From positions 1-32,842 of the forward strand of contig JAHCJW010000024.1 in the NCBI GenBank assembly GCA_026126125.1: a stretch of 32,842 nt of DNA, written 5' to 3'. A program made the translations under genes and the position numbers. Shown piece by piece: positions 1 to 7,582 of the stretch (positions are counted from its first letter, which is position 1; every line of letters begins with the position of its first letter). The stretch comes from Devosia sp. GTDB lineage: Bacteria; Pseudomonadota; Alphaproteobacteria; Rhizobiales; Devosiaceae. The notes under the pieces were generated by a model, which was not told where the DNA came from, did no database searches, and worked only from the letters and a program-made list of their open reading frames with translations.

Positions 1-192
1 ATCGTCGGGCCCGGTATCATTCCGGTGGGCGGGGGCCTGGGCAACAGCGCGGCGCTGATCGCGCGGCTCGACGCGGCGGTGCGGCCGCGCATCCTGCGCA
101 AACTCGACCGGGCACTGGTGGTGCCGGCGCAATTGACCGCCGACGCCGGACTGATCGGCGCGGCCATGCTCGGACTGGAGGCCGGCCAATGA
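1..192 (+). CDS. ROK-family sugar kinase, C-terminal fragment (start lies outside the window)
   Basis: This frame is open from the first base to a TGA at 190-192 and encodes the last 63 residues of a protein. It contains a glycine-rich IIPVGGGLGNSAALIARLD segment and ends ADAGLIGAAMLGLEAGQ, the usual C-terminus of ROK kinases, where a late helix follows the sugar-binding lobe (family knowledge). ROK members phosphorylate N-acetylglucosamine, N-acetylmannosamine, glucose or fructose; the substrate cannot be judged from this fragment. Its stop overlaps the cutC start by four bases (ATGA), so the two genes are probably co-transcribed and translationally coupled. The catalytic and zinc-binding parts lie upstream of the window. 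Confidence 0.75.
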   Translation: MVGPGIIPVGGGLGNSAALIARLDAAVRPRILRKLDRALVVPAQLTADAGLIGAAMLGLEAGQ

Positions 193-905
193 CATTGCTC
201 GAAGTGTGCGTCGACGACGCGGCGGGACTGGCGGCAGCGATTGCCGGTGGCGCCGACCGGATCGAACTCTGTTCTGCGCTGGAATTGGGGGGGCTCACCC
301 CGGCCCCTGGTCTGATGGCGCTGGCGGGCAAGGCGCCAGCCCCGGTGCGCGCCATGATCCGGCCGCGCCCCGGCGATTTCGTCTTTAACAAGGCCGATAT
401 TGCGGCGATGCTGGCCGACATCGCGGCGGCGCGCGCGGCGGGCCTTGCCGGCGTGGTGCTGGGAGCGAGCCTTGCCGACGGGCGGCTCGATGTCGATACG
501 CTGGCCACCCTGGCGGCGGCGGCGGCCGGACTGAGCAAGACGCTGCATCGGGCCATCGACCTGGTGCCGAACCTGCCCGAGGCGGTGGAGCAGGCGGTGA
601 CGCTGGGCTTCGACACCATCCTCACCTCGGGGCGGGCGCACAGCGCCATGGAGGGGCTGGACGATATCGCGCTGGTGCAGCGGATCGCGGCGGGGCGGCT
701 GACGGTGATGGCAGGGGCCGGCGTCAGCGCCGGAAATGCACAGGACATTCTCGCGCGGGTGCCGCTGGGGGCGCTGCATGGCTCGTGCTCGGAGGCAGCG
801 CCGGCGGCGAGCGCAGCGGCGGCGCGGCTGGAGTTCGATAGCGCGGGGCGGAAGGCGACGAGCGTGACCAAGGTGGCGGCGCTGAAGGCGGCGATCATGG
901 GATAG
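189..905 (+). CDS. cutC: CutC family protein (copper homeostasis protein CutC)
   Basis: The 238-residue protein has the CutC TIM-barrel signature: LLEVCVDDAAGLAAAIAGGA then DRIELCSALELGGLTP near the N-terminus, PVRAMIRPRPGDFVF around residues 55-70, a central LHRAIDLVPN segment, and GFDTILTSG followed by VMAGAGVSAGNA. Length and motif order match bacterial CutC (about 240-250 aa). CutC was first linked to copper tolerance in E. coli, but its biochemical role is unsettled, so the name reflects family membership only. The start ATG overlaps the stop of the ROK kinase gene. Pairing with a ROK kinase points to sugar or amino-sugar metabolism as plausibly as to copper. No gene follows on this strand for about 340 bases. 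Confidence 0.88.
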   Translation: MTLLEVCVDDAAGLAAAIAGGADRIELCSALELGGLTPAPGLMALAGKAPAPVRAMIRPRPGDFVFNKADIAAMLADIAAARAAGLAGVVLGASLADGRLDVDTLATLAAAAAGLSKTLHRAIDLVPNLPEAVEQAVTLGFDTILTSGRAHSAMEGLDDIALVQRIAAGRLTVMAGAGVSAGNAQDILARVPLGALHGSCSEAAPAASAAAARLEFDSAGRKATSVTKVAALKAAIMG

Positions 906-1246
906 CAACAATCCCCCCAGCCCATCCACCTCCCCGGAGGGACGCGGAAATTGCGGTTGCGGCTGCGGCAGCCTGCCCCGGTCGCTCAGACAGGCGGAGC
1001 CAAAAATTTGATATACATGAACTGTTTAGCCAAGACGATCAGCAGCAGTAAACCTTTCAAATCACCAGTGAATCAGGCGCGAAGCATTTATCCTTCATGA
1101 AATCTTAAGAGCAATACTGGCATTTACTGACCTTTATCCGCTGCTCAGCAAGCATAACTGACACATCATGCTCGCGAGGCGGAAGGCAAAATGCCGTTTC
1201 CTCAGGGCTTTAAGAAACGGCCGGTCATTCGGAGGTCAGAGGCTTG
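906..1246. other. Non-coding stretch before the chemoreceptor gene; AT-richer core and a 5'-leader hairpin
   Basis: No convincing gene is present in these 341 bases. Bases around 1005-1150 are clearly richer in A and T than the flanking genes, as expected for a promoter region, but no clear sigma-70 or sigma-54 pair could be assigned. Just before the chemoreceptor start there is a perfect 8-bp inverted repeat, GCCGTTTC at 1193-1200 and GAAACGGC at 1214-1221. It sits ten bases upstream of the Shine-Dalgarno sequence GGAGGT at 1231-1236. The hairpin has no T-run, so it is not a terminator; it could affect translation or mRNA stability. Confidence 0.6.
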
Positions 1247-3256
1247 ATGCGTATTCGTGGTAAACTTCTAACCATTGTTGGCGTGATGGGTATTGTTGCC
1301 GCGCTGATCGCCGGCATCGGACTTTACGTGGTCCGCGAATATGACCACCAGGTCGACCGACTCGACAACGCCTCCAAGCGTGCATTGTATGGCGAGCGCC
1401 TCAACCGTCTGGTGACGGCTGTGGTAATGGATTCGCGCGGGATCTATGCGTCGGCGAGCACCGATGCGGCGACGCAATTTGCCAATGGCATCATGGGCAA
1501 TCTCGACAAGATCGATGTCGTGCTCAGCGACTGGCGGCCGCTGCTGAGCGATGCAGACATGCCCGCGTTCGACGCCATGGCGGCGCGGGCGGCCGATTTC
1601 CGCACCTTTCGCACCGAGACCGCGCGGCTGGGCCGCGACGTCGACCCGGCGCGGGCGAACGAGCAGGGTAATAACGAGCTCAATCGCGCCAATCGCAAGG
1701 ATTTCCAGGCGGAAATCGACGGCATCGTCGCCGCGGACGTCGAACGCTCCGAAGCCATCCAGTCCGGCCTCGCCGGCTTTGAAAGCGCCATGCAGACCTT
1801 GCTCCTGCTCACTGCCGGGCTCGGCCTTGCCGCCGGCGTGGGCGGCGCGCTCTATATCGGCACGGCGCAGATGAGCCGCCCCATCGGGCAGTTGACCCTG
1901 GCCATGCGTCAACTGGCCGATGGCAAGTTCGAGACGGAAGTGCCGAACGCCGATCGCCAGGACGAAATCGGCGAAATGGCCGCCGCCGTGCAGGTCTTCA
2001 AAGAAAACGGGATCCGCATCGCCAATATGAGCGCCGATGAGCAGGCAAGCGCCCTGCGCACCGCCGCCCGCGCCAAGGTGATGGAAGACTTCCAGGGCGA
2101 ATTCGACCATGTGGTGGCCGCGGCTCTGGCGGGAGATTTCTCGCAGTCGATCACCGGCCAGTTCGATGACGACGACATCACCCGTATCGCCCGCAATTTC
2201 AACGCCATGGTGGGCAGCGTGCGCAACGGACTTGCCGATGCCGGCTCGGTGCTCGCCGCCCTCGCCGACACCGATCTCGGCCAGCGCATGGATGGCGAGC
2301 ACCAGGGCGCGTTCCTTGAGCTCAAGACCGACCTCAACCGTGTGGCCGATACGTTGACCGACGTGGTGACGCGGCTGCGCTCGACCTCGCGCGGGGTCAA
2401 GACCGCTACCGGCGAAATCCTCGCCGGCGCCAATGATCTGTCCGAGCGCACCACCCGCCAGGCGGCGACCATCGAAGAAACCTCGGCCGCCATCGAGCAA
2501 TTGTCCACCACCGTCTCCGATAACGCCAAGCGCGCCCAGCACGGCAGCAGCACTGCCGATGCCGTGACCCAGGCGGCGCTGGAAGGCGGCCAGGTGATGC
2601 AGCAGGCGACGGAGGCAATGGATCGCATCTCCAGCTCGTCGGCAAAAATCTCCAACATCATCGGCATGATCGACGACATCGCCTTCCAGACCAATCTTCT
2701 GGCGCTGAACGCCTCGGTCGAGGCCGCTCGCGCCGGCGACGCGGGCAAGGGTTTTGCCGTAGTCGCCGTCGAAGTTCGGCGCCTCGCCCAGTCCTCGGCC
2801 GAAGCTTCTTCGGAAATCAAGGGCCTCATCGAGCAAAGCTCGGGCGAAGTCCAGGGCGGCTCGCGGCTCGTTTCGGATGCGGCGGCCAAGCTCGAAGCCA
2901 TGCTCGAAGCAGTGCGCACCAACAGCGCGCTGATGGCGGAAATCGCCCGGGAAAGCAGCCAGCAGGCCTCGGCCATCGAGGAAGTGACCGTCGCTGTGCG
3001 GCAGATGGACGAAATGACCCAGCACAATGCCGCGCTGGTGGAAGAGACCAACGCCGCCATCGAACAGACCGAGTCGCGCGCCAACGAGCTGGACAAGATC
3101 GTGGAAGTTTTCCGCCTCAAGGACACCGCCGACTGGGCCGAACCCGCGGCCAATACGCGCAGCGCCGTCCGCAAGCCCGCGCCGGCCCGGCCCGCCAAGA
3201 CCGCCTATATCAGCCAGGGCAGCGCCGCCATCGACGCAGACTGGAACGAGTTCTAA
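1247..3256 (+). CDS. Methyl-accepting chemotaxis protein with C-terminal CheR/CheB-docking pentapeptide
   Basis: This 669-residue transmembrane chemoreceptor has a first membrane helix at about residues 7-28, a periplasmic four-helix-like sensor to about 185, and a second membrane helix at about 185-207. HAMP segments follow ([20 protein letters not shown] and a second, divergent unit near 285-380), then the cytoplasmic signalling domain. The highly conserved hairpin tip reads [18 protein letters not shown] then [14 protein letters not shown]. The last five residues are DWNEF, fitting the x-W-x-x-F peptide that tethers CheR and CheB in high-abundance receptors, so this receptor probably supports its own adaptation. 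The ligand cannot be inferred. A TTG three bases earlier is an alternative start; ATG 1247 lies ten bases from GGAGGT. No other che genes are nearby, so it is an orphan receptor followed by a terminator. Confidence 0.95.
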   Translation: MRIRGKLLTIVGVMGIVAALIAGIGLYVVREYDHQVDRLDNASKRALYGERLNRLVTAVVMDSRGIYASASTDAATQFANGIMGNLDKIDVVLSDWRPLLSDADMPAFDAMAARAADFRTFRTETARLGRDVDPARANEQGNNELNRANRKDFQAEIDGIVAADVERSEAIQSGLAGFESAMQTLLLLTAGLGLAAGVGGALYIGTAQMSRPIGQLTLAMRQLADGKFETEVPNADRQDEIGEMAAAVQVFKENGIRIANMSADEQASALRTAARAKVMEDFQGEFDHVVAAALAGDFSQSITGQFDDDDITRIARNFNAMVGSVRNGLADAGSVLAALADTDLGQRMDGEHQGAFLELKTDLNRVADTLTDVVTRLRSTSRGVKTATGEILAGANDLSERTTRQAATIEETSAAIEQLSTTVSDNAKRAQHGSSTADAVTQAALEGGQVMQQATEAMDRISSSSAKISNIIGMIDDIAFQTNLLALNASVEAARAGDAGKGFAVVAVEVRRLAQSSAEASSEIKGLIEQSSGEVQGGSRLVSDAAAKLEAMLEAVRTNSALMAEIARESSQQASAIEEVTVAVRQMDEMTQHNAALVEETNAAIEQTESRANELDKIVEVFRLKDTADWAEPAANTRSAVRKPAPARPAKTAYISQGSAAIDADWNEF

Positions 3257-3288
3257 GCCGACTTATCGGTTAAAAGCATAACCCTCGT

Positions 3289-3320
3289 CATTGCCCGGCT
3301 CGTCCGGGCAATGTTTTTTT
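3289..3320 (+). terminator. Rho-independent terminator of the chemoreceptor gene
   Basis: Perfect 10-bp inverted repeat CATTGCCCGG (3289-3298) and CCGGGCAATG (3304-3313) with a 5-base loop, followed by seven T residues (3314-3320). It lies 33 bases after the chemoreceptor stop codon. Confidence 0.95.
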
Positions 3321-3391
3321 GCGCCTGCCGAGCGGAAAACGAGGAGACAGGGCCACGTGTATTGGATGACGCGGCGCGCTTTTGCCGGGGT

Positions 3392-3784
3392 TTACCAGCC
3401 GTAATCGAGGACGGTCAGGGTGCGAACGCGGTCGTCGTCGACCCATTCGATGGTCGCGTCCCGATGCATGCCGATCAATGCGGCGCCCACTGCCCCCAGA
3501 ATAGGCACATTGCCCCGCTCGCCCAGCGGCCGGTTGGGATAGGCCAGCCGCCCCAGCCGTACCTGCGGCGCGTCATCGAGCCGGAACATCACCCGGTGCC
3601 CCATCGACACCCCTGCCGAATCCCATGGATCGCAGATATCGGCGCGATTGAGCTCGCGCTCCAGATAGGCCGACACGTAAGGCATGGAATTGACGGTGCG
3701 TTCCACCAAGATCGACACCCGGTTATAGTCGTCGGAATTGATGCGGATTTCGGGCAGCGGTAGAAAGGAAAACACCAAAGACAT
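3392..3784 (-). CDS. Rnk/GreA-C domain protein (nucleoside diphosphate kinase regulator type)
   Basis: A 130-residue protein. After an N-terminal LPLPEIRINSDDYNRVSILVER segment it has a short coiled region. The C-terminal GreA/GreB-like FKBP-fold domain contains SAGVSMGHRVMFRLDD, RLGRLAYPN and GNVPILGAVGAALIGM. Rnk proteins carry the GreA C-terminal domain with a shortened N-terminal coiled coil and bind RNA polymerase; in Pseudomonas and E. coli Rnk affects nucleoside diphosphate kinase levels (family knowledge). The length fits Rnk (about 135 aa) rather than GreA (about 158 aa). It is a single-gene unit on the minus strand, divergent from the dehydrogenase gene and converging on the chemoreceptor terminator. 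Confidence 0.82.
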   Translation of the reverse strand: MSLVFSFLPLPEIRINSDDYNRVSILVERTVNSMPYVSAYLERELNRADICDPWDSAGVSMGHRVMFRLDDAPQVRLGRLAYPNRPLGERGNVPILGAVGAALIGMHRDATIEWVDDDRVRTLTVLDYGW

Positions 3785-3913
3785 CCAACTTGGAACAGGG
3801 TGTTATTCTGTCACTTGACCATGCACCGTCAATAGGCGTTTTGGTGATAAAAAAGCATTTTCAGTCAGGATTATTGACCTAAGCGCAGAGTCATGGCACC
3901 CATGACGCCGCTC

Positions 3914-3934
3914 ATTTGTGCATCCTGCACAAAT
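3914..3934. promoter_or_regulatory. Perfect 9-bp palindrome upstream of the dehydrogenase start (candidate operator)
   Basis: ATTTGTGCA (3914-3922) and TGCACAAAT (3926-3934) are exact reverse complements separated by three bases. The site ends 21 bases before the preferred dehydrogenase start at 3956. A second short palindrome, TCATGG-CAC-CCATGA, lies at 3892-3906. Perfect symmetry in a leader suggests a binding site for a dimeric regulator. The regulator is unknown. Confidence 0.5.
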
Positions 3935-3955
3935 CCCGTTCAGATAAGGTTCGAA

Positions 3956-5221
3956 ATGACCGATGAAACCCTGCTAGACCGCGCGCTTATCCGCCTTGAA
4001 GAGGCTGCCAGCCATCTTCAGATCGACCAGGATGTCATCGAGAAACTCAAATATCCGCGAGAAACCACCAAAACCCGTCTGCTGATCCGCATGGATGATG
4101 GCTCGCGCAAGTCATTTCTCGCCTGGCGCTGCCGTTATGACGACACGCGCGGCCCCACCAAGGGTGGCATCCGCTTCCATCCCGATAGCAATATCGAGGA
4201 AGTGGAGACGCTGGCCTTCTGGATGACCTTCAAATGCGCGGTGATGAACCTGCCCTATGGCGGCGGCAAGGGCGCCGTGCGGGTTGACCCGCGCACCCTG
4301 TCCAAGACCGAGCTGGAGCGCCTGTCGCGCGCCTATATGCAGGCCTTCGCCACTACGGTCGGCCCCGACCGCGATATCCCGGCGCCCGACGTCTATACCA
4401 ATGCCATGATCATGGGTTGGATGGCCGACGAATATAACCAGATCACCGGTTCGGTCACCCCGGCCGTCATCACCGGCAAGCCGATCGCCCTGGGCGGCTC
4501 GCTTGGCCGCAACGATGCGACGGCACGCGGCGGCTTCTATCTCGTGCGCCACCTGGCGAGCGAACTGGGCCTGGCCCGTGACCACACCGTCGCCATCCAG
4601 GGTTTCGGCAATGCGGGGCAGTTTTATGCCCAGCTGACCGCTGCCGATGGCAACAAGGTCGTGGCCGTGTCCGACTCGGCCGGCGCCATCCACAAGGCCG
4701 ATGGCCTTGACGTCGCCAAGCTGATCGCCGGAAAGAGCTCGGGGAAGCGCGTGACCGATCTGGCCGCCGAGCTGGGCGCCACCGTCATCCCCGCCGACGA
4801 CCTGATCGCGGTGGAAGCCGACCTGCTGGTGCCCGCGGCCCTGGAAGAAATGATCACTATCGACAATGCCGGCTCGATCAAGGCCAAGGTTGTGCTCGAA
4901 CTGGCCAATGGCCCGGTCACCGCCGAAGCCGACAAGGTGCTGACGAAGAACGGCGTTGTGGTGCTGCCCGACATTCTGGCCAATGCCGGTGGCGTGACCG
5001 TTTCCTATTTCGAATGGGTACAGAACCGCCAGGGCTTCTATTGGGACCTCGAAGAGATCCACGCCCGCCTCAAGAAGATGATGGAGCGCGAAGGCCGCGC
5101 CGTGTGGAATATCGCCAAGGAACGCGACGTGTCGGCGCGCTCTGCCGCCTATATCCACGCGCTGGGTCGTCTCGCCACCGCCATTGAAGCGCACGGCACC
5201 CAGCCGTTCTTCGCCGGTTGA
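3956..5221 (+). CDS. Glu/Leu/Phe/Val family amino-acid dehydrogenase (probable NAD-linked glutamate dehydrogenase)
   Basis: A 421-residue soluble enzyme of the hexameric glutamate dehydrogenase family, which reversibly deaminates glutamate to 2-oxoglutarate and ammonia. The N-terminal domain has the substrate-binding segment TKGGIRFHPD and the MNLPYGGGKGAVRVDP motif with its catalytic-region lysine, followed by IPAPDVYTN. The Rossmann domain begins VAIQGFGNAGQFYA; an Asp after its second strand (VAVSDSAG) suggests NAD rather than NADP. LPDILANAGGVTVSYFEWVQN near the C-terminus is also typical. The ATG at 3956 (AAGG about seven bases before) gives the normal family length; an ATG at 3893 would add 21 unconserved residues and run through the palindrome. 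A leucine or other amino-acid dehydrogenase is less likely but not excluded. Confidence 0.9.
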   Translation: MTDETLLDRALIRLEEAASHLQIDQDVIEKLKYPRETTKTRLLIRMDDGSRKSFLAWRCRYDDTRGPTKGGIRFHPDSNIEEVETLAFWMTFKCAVMNLPYGGGKGAVRVDPRTLSKTELERLSRAYMQAFATTVGPDRDIPAPDVYTNAMIMGWMADEYNQITGSVTPAVITGKPIALGGSLGRNDATARGGFYLVRHLASELGLARDHTVAIQGFGNAGQFYAQLTAADGNKVVAVSDSAGAIHKADGLDVAKLIAGKSSGKRVTDLAAELGATVIPADDLIAVEADLLVPAALEEMITIDNAGSIKAKVVLELANGPVTAEADKVLTKNGVVVLPDILANAGGVTVSYFEWVQNRQGFYWDLEEIHARLKKMMEREGRAVWNIAKERDVSARSAAYIHALGRLATAIEAHGTQPFFAG

Positions 5222-5245
5222 AAAGCCGCCCCCCATTAAGCGTTG

Positions 5246-5274
5246 AAGCCCCGCCCTCGTGGTGGGGCTTTTTT
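5246..5274 (+). terminator. Rho-independent terminator of the dehydrogenase gene
   Basis: AAGCCCCGCC (5246-5255), loop CTCGT, then GGTGGGGCTT (5261-5270), with one G-U wobble pair and followed by TTTT (5271-5274). It begins 25 bases after the stop codon and may also limit readthrough from the minus strand. Confidence 0.9.
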
Positions 5275-5318
5275 GTTTGGGTGCAGCTTCGGTCCCCAAA
5301 CCGGTGGGGAGGCTGGTT

Positions 5319-6080
5319 TCAGCGCAGCATGGCCTGGATTTCAGCCTGCACGCCCCGAAGGGGAGCAAGGAATTTCGGCGCCAACTCATCGAACCCGACC
5401 TGGCCGGCCGCGATGCCCAGATTGAGCGCGGCAACCACGCTGCCTCGAGCGTTGAAGAGCGGCACGGCGATGGAGCGCAGGCCCAGTTCTACCTCCTGAT
5501 CGATAAGGGCGAAGCCGTTTTCGCGCACCCGCACCAGTTCAGCCAGCAGCGCCGCAATGTCGGTTTTTGTATGGGCGGTGCGGGCCAGCAGCGGCCCCGA
5601 CTGCAGGACGGCGCGCGCCGCCTCGGCAGGCAGCGCAGCCAGCATGACCCGCCCCATCGAAGTACAGAAGGCCGGCAGACGCGAGCCCGGCATGAGCGCG
5701 ATAGACATGACCTTGCGCTGCGCAGCGCGCGCCACATAGACGATATCGGCGCCATCGAGGATGGAAACCGACGTGCTTTCGCCCAAGCGATCCGAAAGTT
5801 CATCAAGCAGGGGCTGCACCAGTTGCGGCAGCGGCATGGTGGCAAGGCAGGCCGTGCCCAGCCGCAGCACGCGCGGCGTGAGGGTGAAATATTTCCCGTC
5901 ATAATCGGCATAGCCCAGATGCGCGAGGGTGAGCAGGCATCGCCGCGCCGTGGCCCGATCGAGCCCGGAGGCCGCCGACACTTCGGCAATGGATTGGCGG
6001 GGACGCTCGGCGGTGAAGGTCTCGATGGCGAGCAGGCCCTTAGCGAGGCCGCCCATGATGTCGCGTTCCAGAATGGCCAT
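5319..6080 (-). CDS. IclR-family regulator of the PcaR/PcaU/PobR type
   Basis: A 253-residue regulator with an N-terminal winged helix-turn-helix (about residues 10-75; IAEVSAASGLDRATARRCLL) and a C-terminal effector-binding domain (about 85-245) containing GESTSVSILDGADIVYVARA and PGSRLPAFCTSMGRVMLAAL. These sequences match the PcaR/PcaU/PobR branch of IclR regulators, which respond to beta-ketoadipate, protocatechuate or 4-hydroxybenzoate (family knowledge). It is divergent from pcaIJF, so it probably controls that operon and itself through the inverted repeat at 6091-6131. The ATG at 6080 is preferred because GAGAGCGAAG precedes it. An ATG at 6092 has no ribosome site and overlaps the inverted repeat. 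Confidence 0.88.
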   Translation of the reverse strand: MAILERDIMGGLAKGLLAIETFTAERPRQSIAEVSAASGLDRATARRCLLTLAHLGYADYDGKYFTLTPRVLRLGTACLATMPLPQLVQPLLDELSDRLGESTSVSILDGADIVYVARAAQRKVMSIALMPGSRLPAFCTSMGRVMLAALPAEAARAVLQSGPLLARTAHTKTDIAALLAELVRVRENGFALIDQEVELGLRSIAVPLFNARGSVVAALNLGIAAGQVGFDELAPKFLAPLRGVQAEIQAMLR

Positions 6081-6090
6081 CTTCGCTCTC

Positions 6091-6131
6091 ATTTGTGCGA
6101 TATATCAACAAATGCATCATATCGCACAAAT
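6091..6131. promoter_or_regulatory. Long perfect inverted repeat between the IclR regulator and pcaI (candidate operator)
   Basis: ATTTGTGCGATAT (6091-6103) and ATATCGCACAAAT (6119-6131) are exact 13-bp inverted repeats separated by 15 bases. Their position between the divergent IclR regulator and pcaI makes this the likely operator. Each arm contains TGTGCGATAT; from memory, sites of PcaU/PcaR-type regulators contain similar GCGATA/TCGCAC elements. The right arm lies about 60 bases before the pcaI start. Confidence 0.75.
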
Positions 6132-6191
6132 TCGATTGCGAATAGAGAAGAGGCCGGCATAGTCGAGGCTGGCATTCCAAAGGGAAATACG

Positions 6192-6914
6192 ATGGACAAG
6201 ACGGTTCCCGATCTCGCCACCGCTGTGGCCGGGATCGAAGACGATATGGTGCTGATGGTGGGCGGCTTTGGCGGCTCGGGCGCGCCGATCGAGCTGATCC
6301 ATGCGCTGATCGACCGCTTCAAAGCGACGGGCAGCCCGAAAAACCTCACGATCGTCAACAATAATGCCGGCAATGGCCGGATCGGTATCGCGGCGATGAT
6401 CGATGTGGGCATGGTCAAGAAAATGATCTGCTCGTTTCCGCGCTCGGCCGACCCGCGCGCCTTCACCGAAAAATACCTGGCCGGGGAAATCGGGCTCGAA
6501 CTGGTGCCGCAGGGCACGCTGGCCGAGCGCATCCGCGCCGGCGGCGCCGGCATTCCCGCCTTCTATACGCCGGCCAGCTTCGGCACCGATGTGGCCAAGG
6601 GCAAGCCGGTGGCCGAATTCGACGGCAAATCCTATGTACAGGAGCGCTGGCTCAAGGCGGACGCGGCGCTGATCAAGGCGGAGCTGGCCGACACGATGGG
6701 CAATCTCACCTATCGCAAGGCGGCGCGCAATTTCTCGCCGCTGATGGCGGCGGCGGCCAAGGTCACCATCGTGCAGGCGACAAAAATCGTTTCCCCCGGA
6801 GAGATCGACCCCGAGGGGGTCATCACACCGGGCATTTTCGTCGATCGCGTGGTGGAAGTGACCGATGCAAAGCAGGAAGAGGCGCTGATGCGCGAAGGAG
6901 TGGCTTACGCATGA
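6192..6914 (+). CDS. pcaI: 3-oxoadipate CoA-transferase, alpha subunit
   Basis: A 240-residue class I CoA-transferase alpha subunit. With PcaJ it moves CoA from succinyl-CoA to 3-oxoadipate in the beta-ketoadipate pathway. The N-terminus carries MVGGFGGSGAPIELIHALID, the usual CoA-transferase glycine-rich segment, followed by NLTIVNNNAGNGRIGIAAMI. ERIRAGGAGIPAFYTPASFGT and ADTMGNLTYRKAARNFSPLM are further family motifs. ATG 6192 follows AAAGGGA at a good distance; the frame is open further upstream but runs through the IclR gene and the operator, so an earlier start is unlikely. The stop overlaps pcaJ by four bases. The succinyl-CoA:acetoacetate enzymes (ScoA/AtoD) are similar, but the thiolase and PcaR-type neighbours favour pcaI. 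Confidence 0.9.
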   Translation: MDKTVPDLATAVAGIEDDMVLMVGGFGGSGAPIELIHALIDRFKATGSPKNLTIVNNNAGNGRIGIAAMIDVGMVKKMICSFPRSADPRAFTEKYLAGEIGLELVPQGTLAERIRAGGAGIPAFYTPASFGTDVAKGKPVAEFDGKSYVQERWLKADAALIKAELADTMGNLTYRKAARNFSPLMAAAAKVTIVQATKIVSPGEIDPEGVITPGIFVDRVVEVTDAKQEEALMREGVAYA

Positions 6915-7582
6915 GCACGAAACTTTCCAACGCCCAGATCGCCTGGCGCGCGGCGCAGGACATCGAGGACGGCGCCTATGTCAATCTGGGCATCGGCTTT
7001 CCCGAAATGGTGGCGAAATTCCAGCCCCCGGGCCGGCAGGCGATCTTTCATACCGAGAACGGCGTGCTCAATTTCGGCGAGAGCCCGGCCGAAGGCGAAG
7101 AGGACTGGGACCTGATCAATGCCGGAAAAAAGGCAATTACCCTAAAACCCGGCGCGGCGTTTTTCCATCATGCCGACAGCTTTGCCATGGTGCGCGGCGG
7201 CCATCTCGATGTGGCGATCCTGGGCACCTACGAAGTGGCGGAAAACGGTGATCTCGCCAATTGGTCGACCGGCCCCAAGGGCGTGCCGGCCGTGGGCGGA
7301 GCGATGGATCTGGTGCATGGCGCCAAGCGCGTGGCGGTAATCACCGACCATGTGACCAAGGAGGGCAAGCCCAAGCTGGTGAAACGCTGCACCCTGCCCC
7401 TGACCGGGGTGGGCTGCGTAACGCGAATCTATAGCTCGCTGGCGGTGATCGACATCGAGAACCAGCGCTTTGTACTGCGCGAGAAACTGCCCGCGCTCAG
7501 CATCGAGGATCTGCAGGCGGTGACGGGAGCCGAACTGGTTATCCCCGGCCCTGTCGGCGACCTCATCGCTCCGGAAGTATGA
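6911..7582 (+). CDS. pcaJ: 3-oxoadipate CoA-transferase, beta subunit
   Basis: A 223-residue CoA-transferase beta subunit that carries the catalytic glutamate. The sequence IFHTENGVLNFGE contains the conserved ENG motif, with Glu49 as the residue expected to form the covalent CoA thioester. GAYVNLGIGFPEMVA lies before it, and FHHADSFAMVRGGHLDVAILG and the C-terminal CVTRIYSSLAVIDIE are also typical. Start and stop both overlap the neighbours by four bases (ATGA with pcaI and with pcaF), implying tight translational coupling in a pcaI-pcaJ-pcaF operon. Confidence 0.9.
   Translation: MSTKLSNAQIAWRAAQDIEDGAYVNLGIGFPEMVAKFQPPGRQAIFHTENGVLNFGESPAEGEEDWDLINAGKKAITLKPGAAFFHHADSFAMVRGGHLDVAILGTYEVAENGDLANWSTGPKGVPAVGGAMDLVHGAKRVAVITDHVTKEGKPKLVKRCTLPLTGVGCVTRIYSSLAVIDIENQRFVLREKLPALSIEDLQAVTGAELVIPGPVGDLIAPEV

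Noticed and set aside
1268..3025. 585-residue open frame opposite the chemoreceptor gene
   Set aside because: It is a high-GC shadow of the coding strand, rich in His, Gly and Arg with no domain pattern, while the chemoreceptor frame is unmistakable.
3311..3763. 150-residue plus-strand frame opposite the Rnk-like gene
   Set aside because: It begins inside the terminator stem of the chemoreceptor gene and has no family pattern; the minus-strand Rnk/GreA-C domain explains the region.
5259..6191. Long open frame in front of pcaI that would extend it by more than 300 residues
   Set aside because: It runs antisense through the IclR regulator gene and through the inverted-repeat operator, has no family match, and pcaI has a good ribosome site and normal length from 6192.
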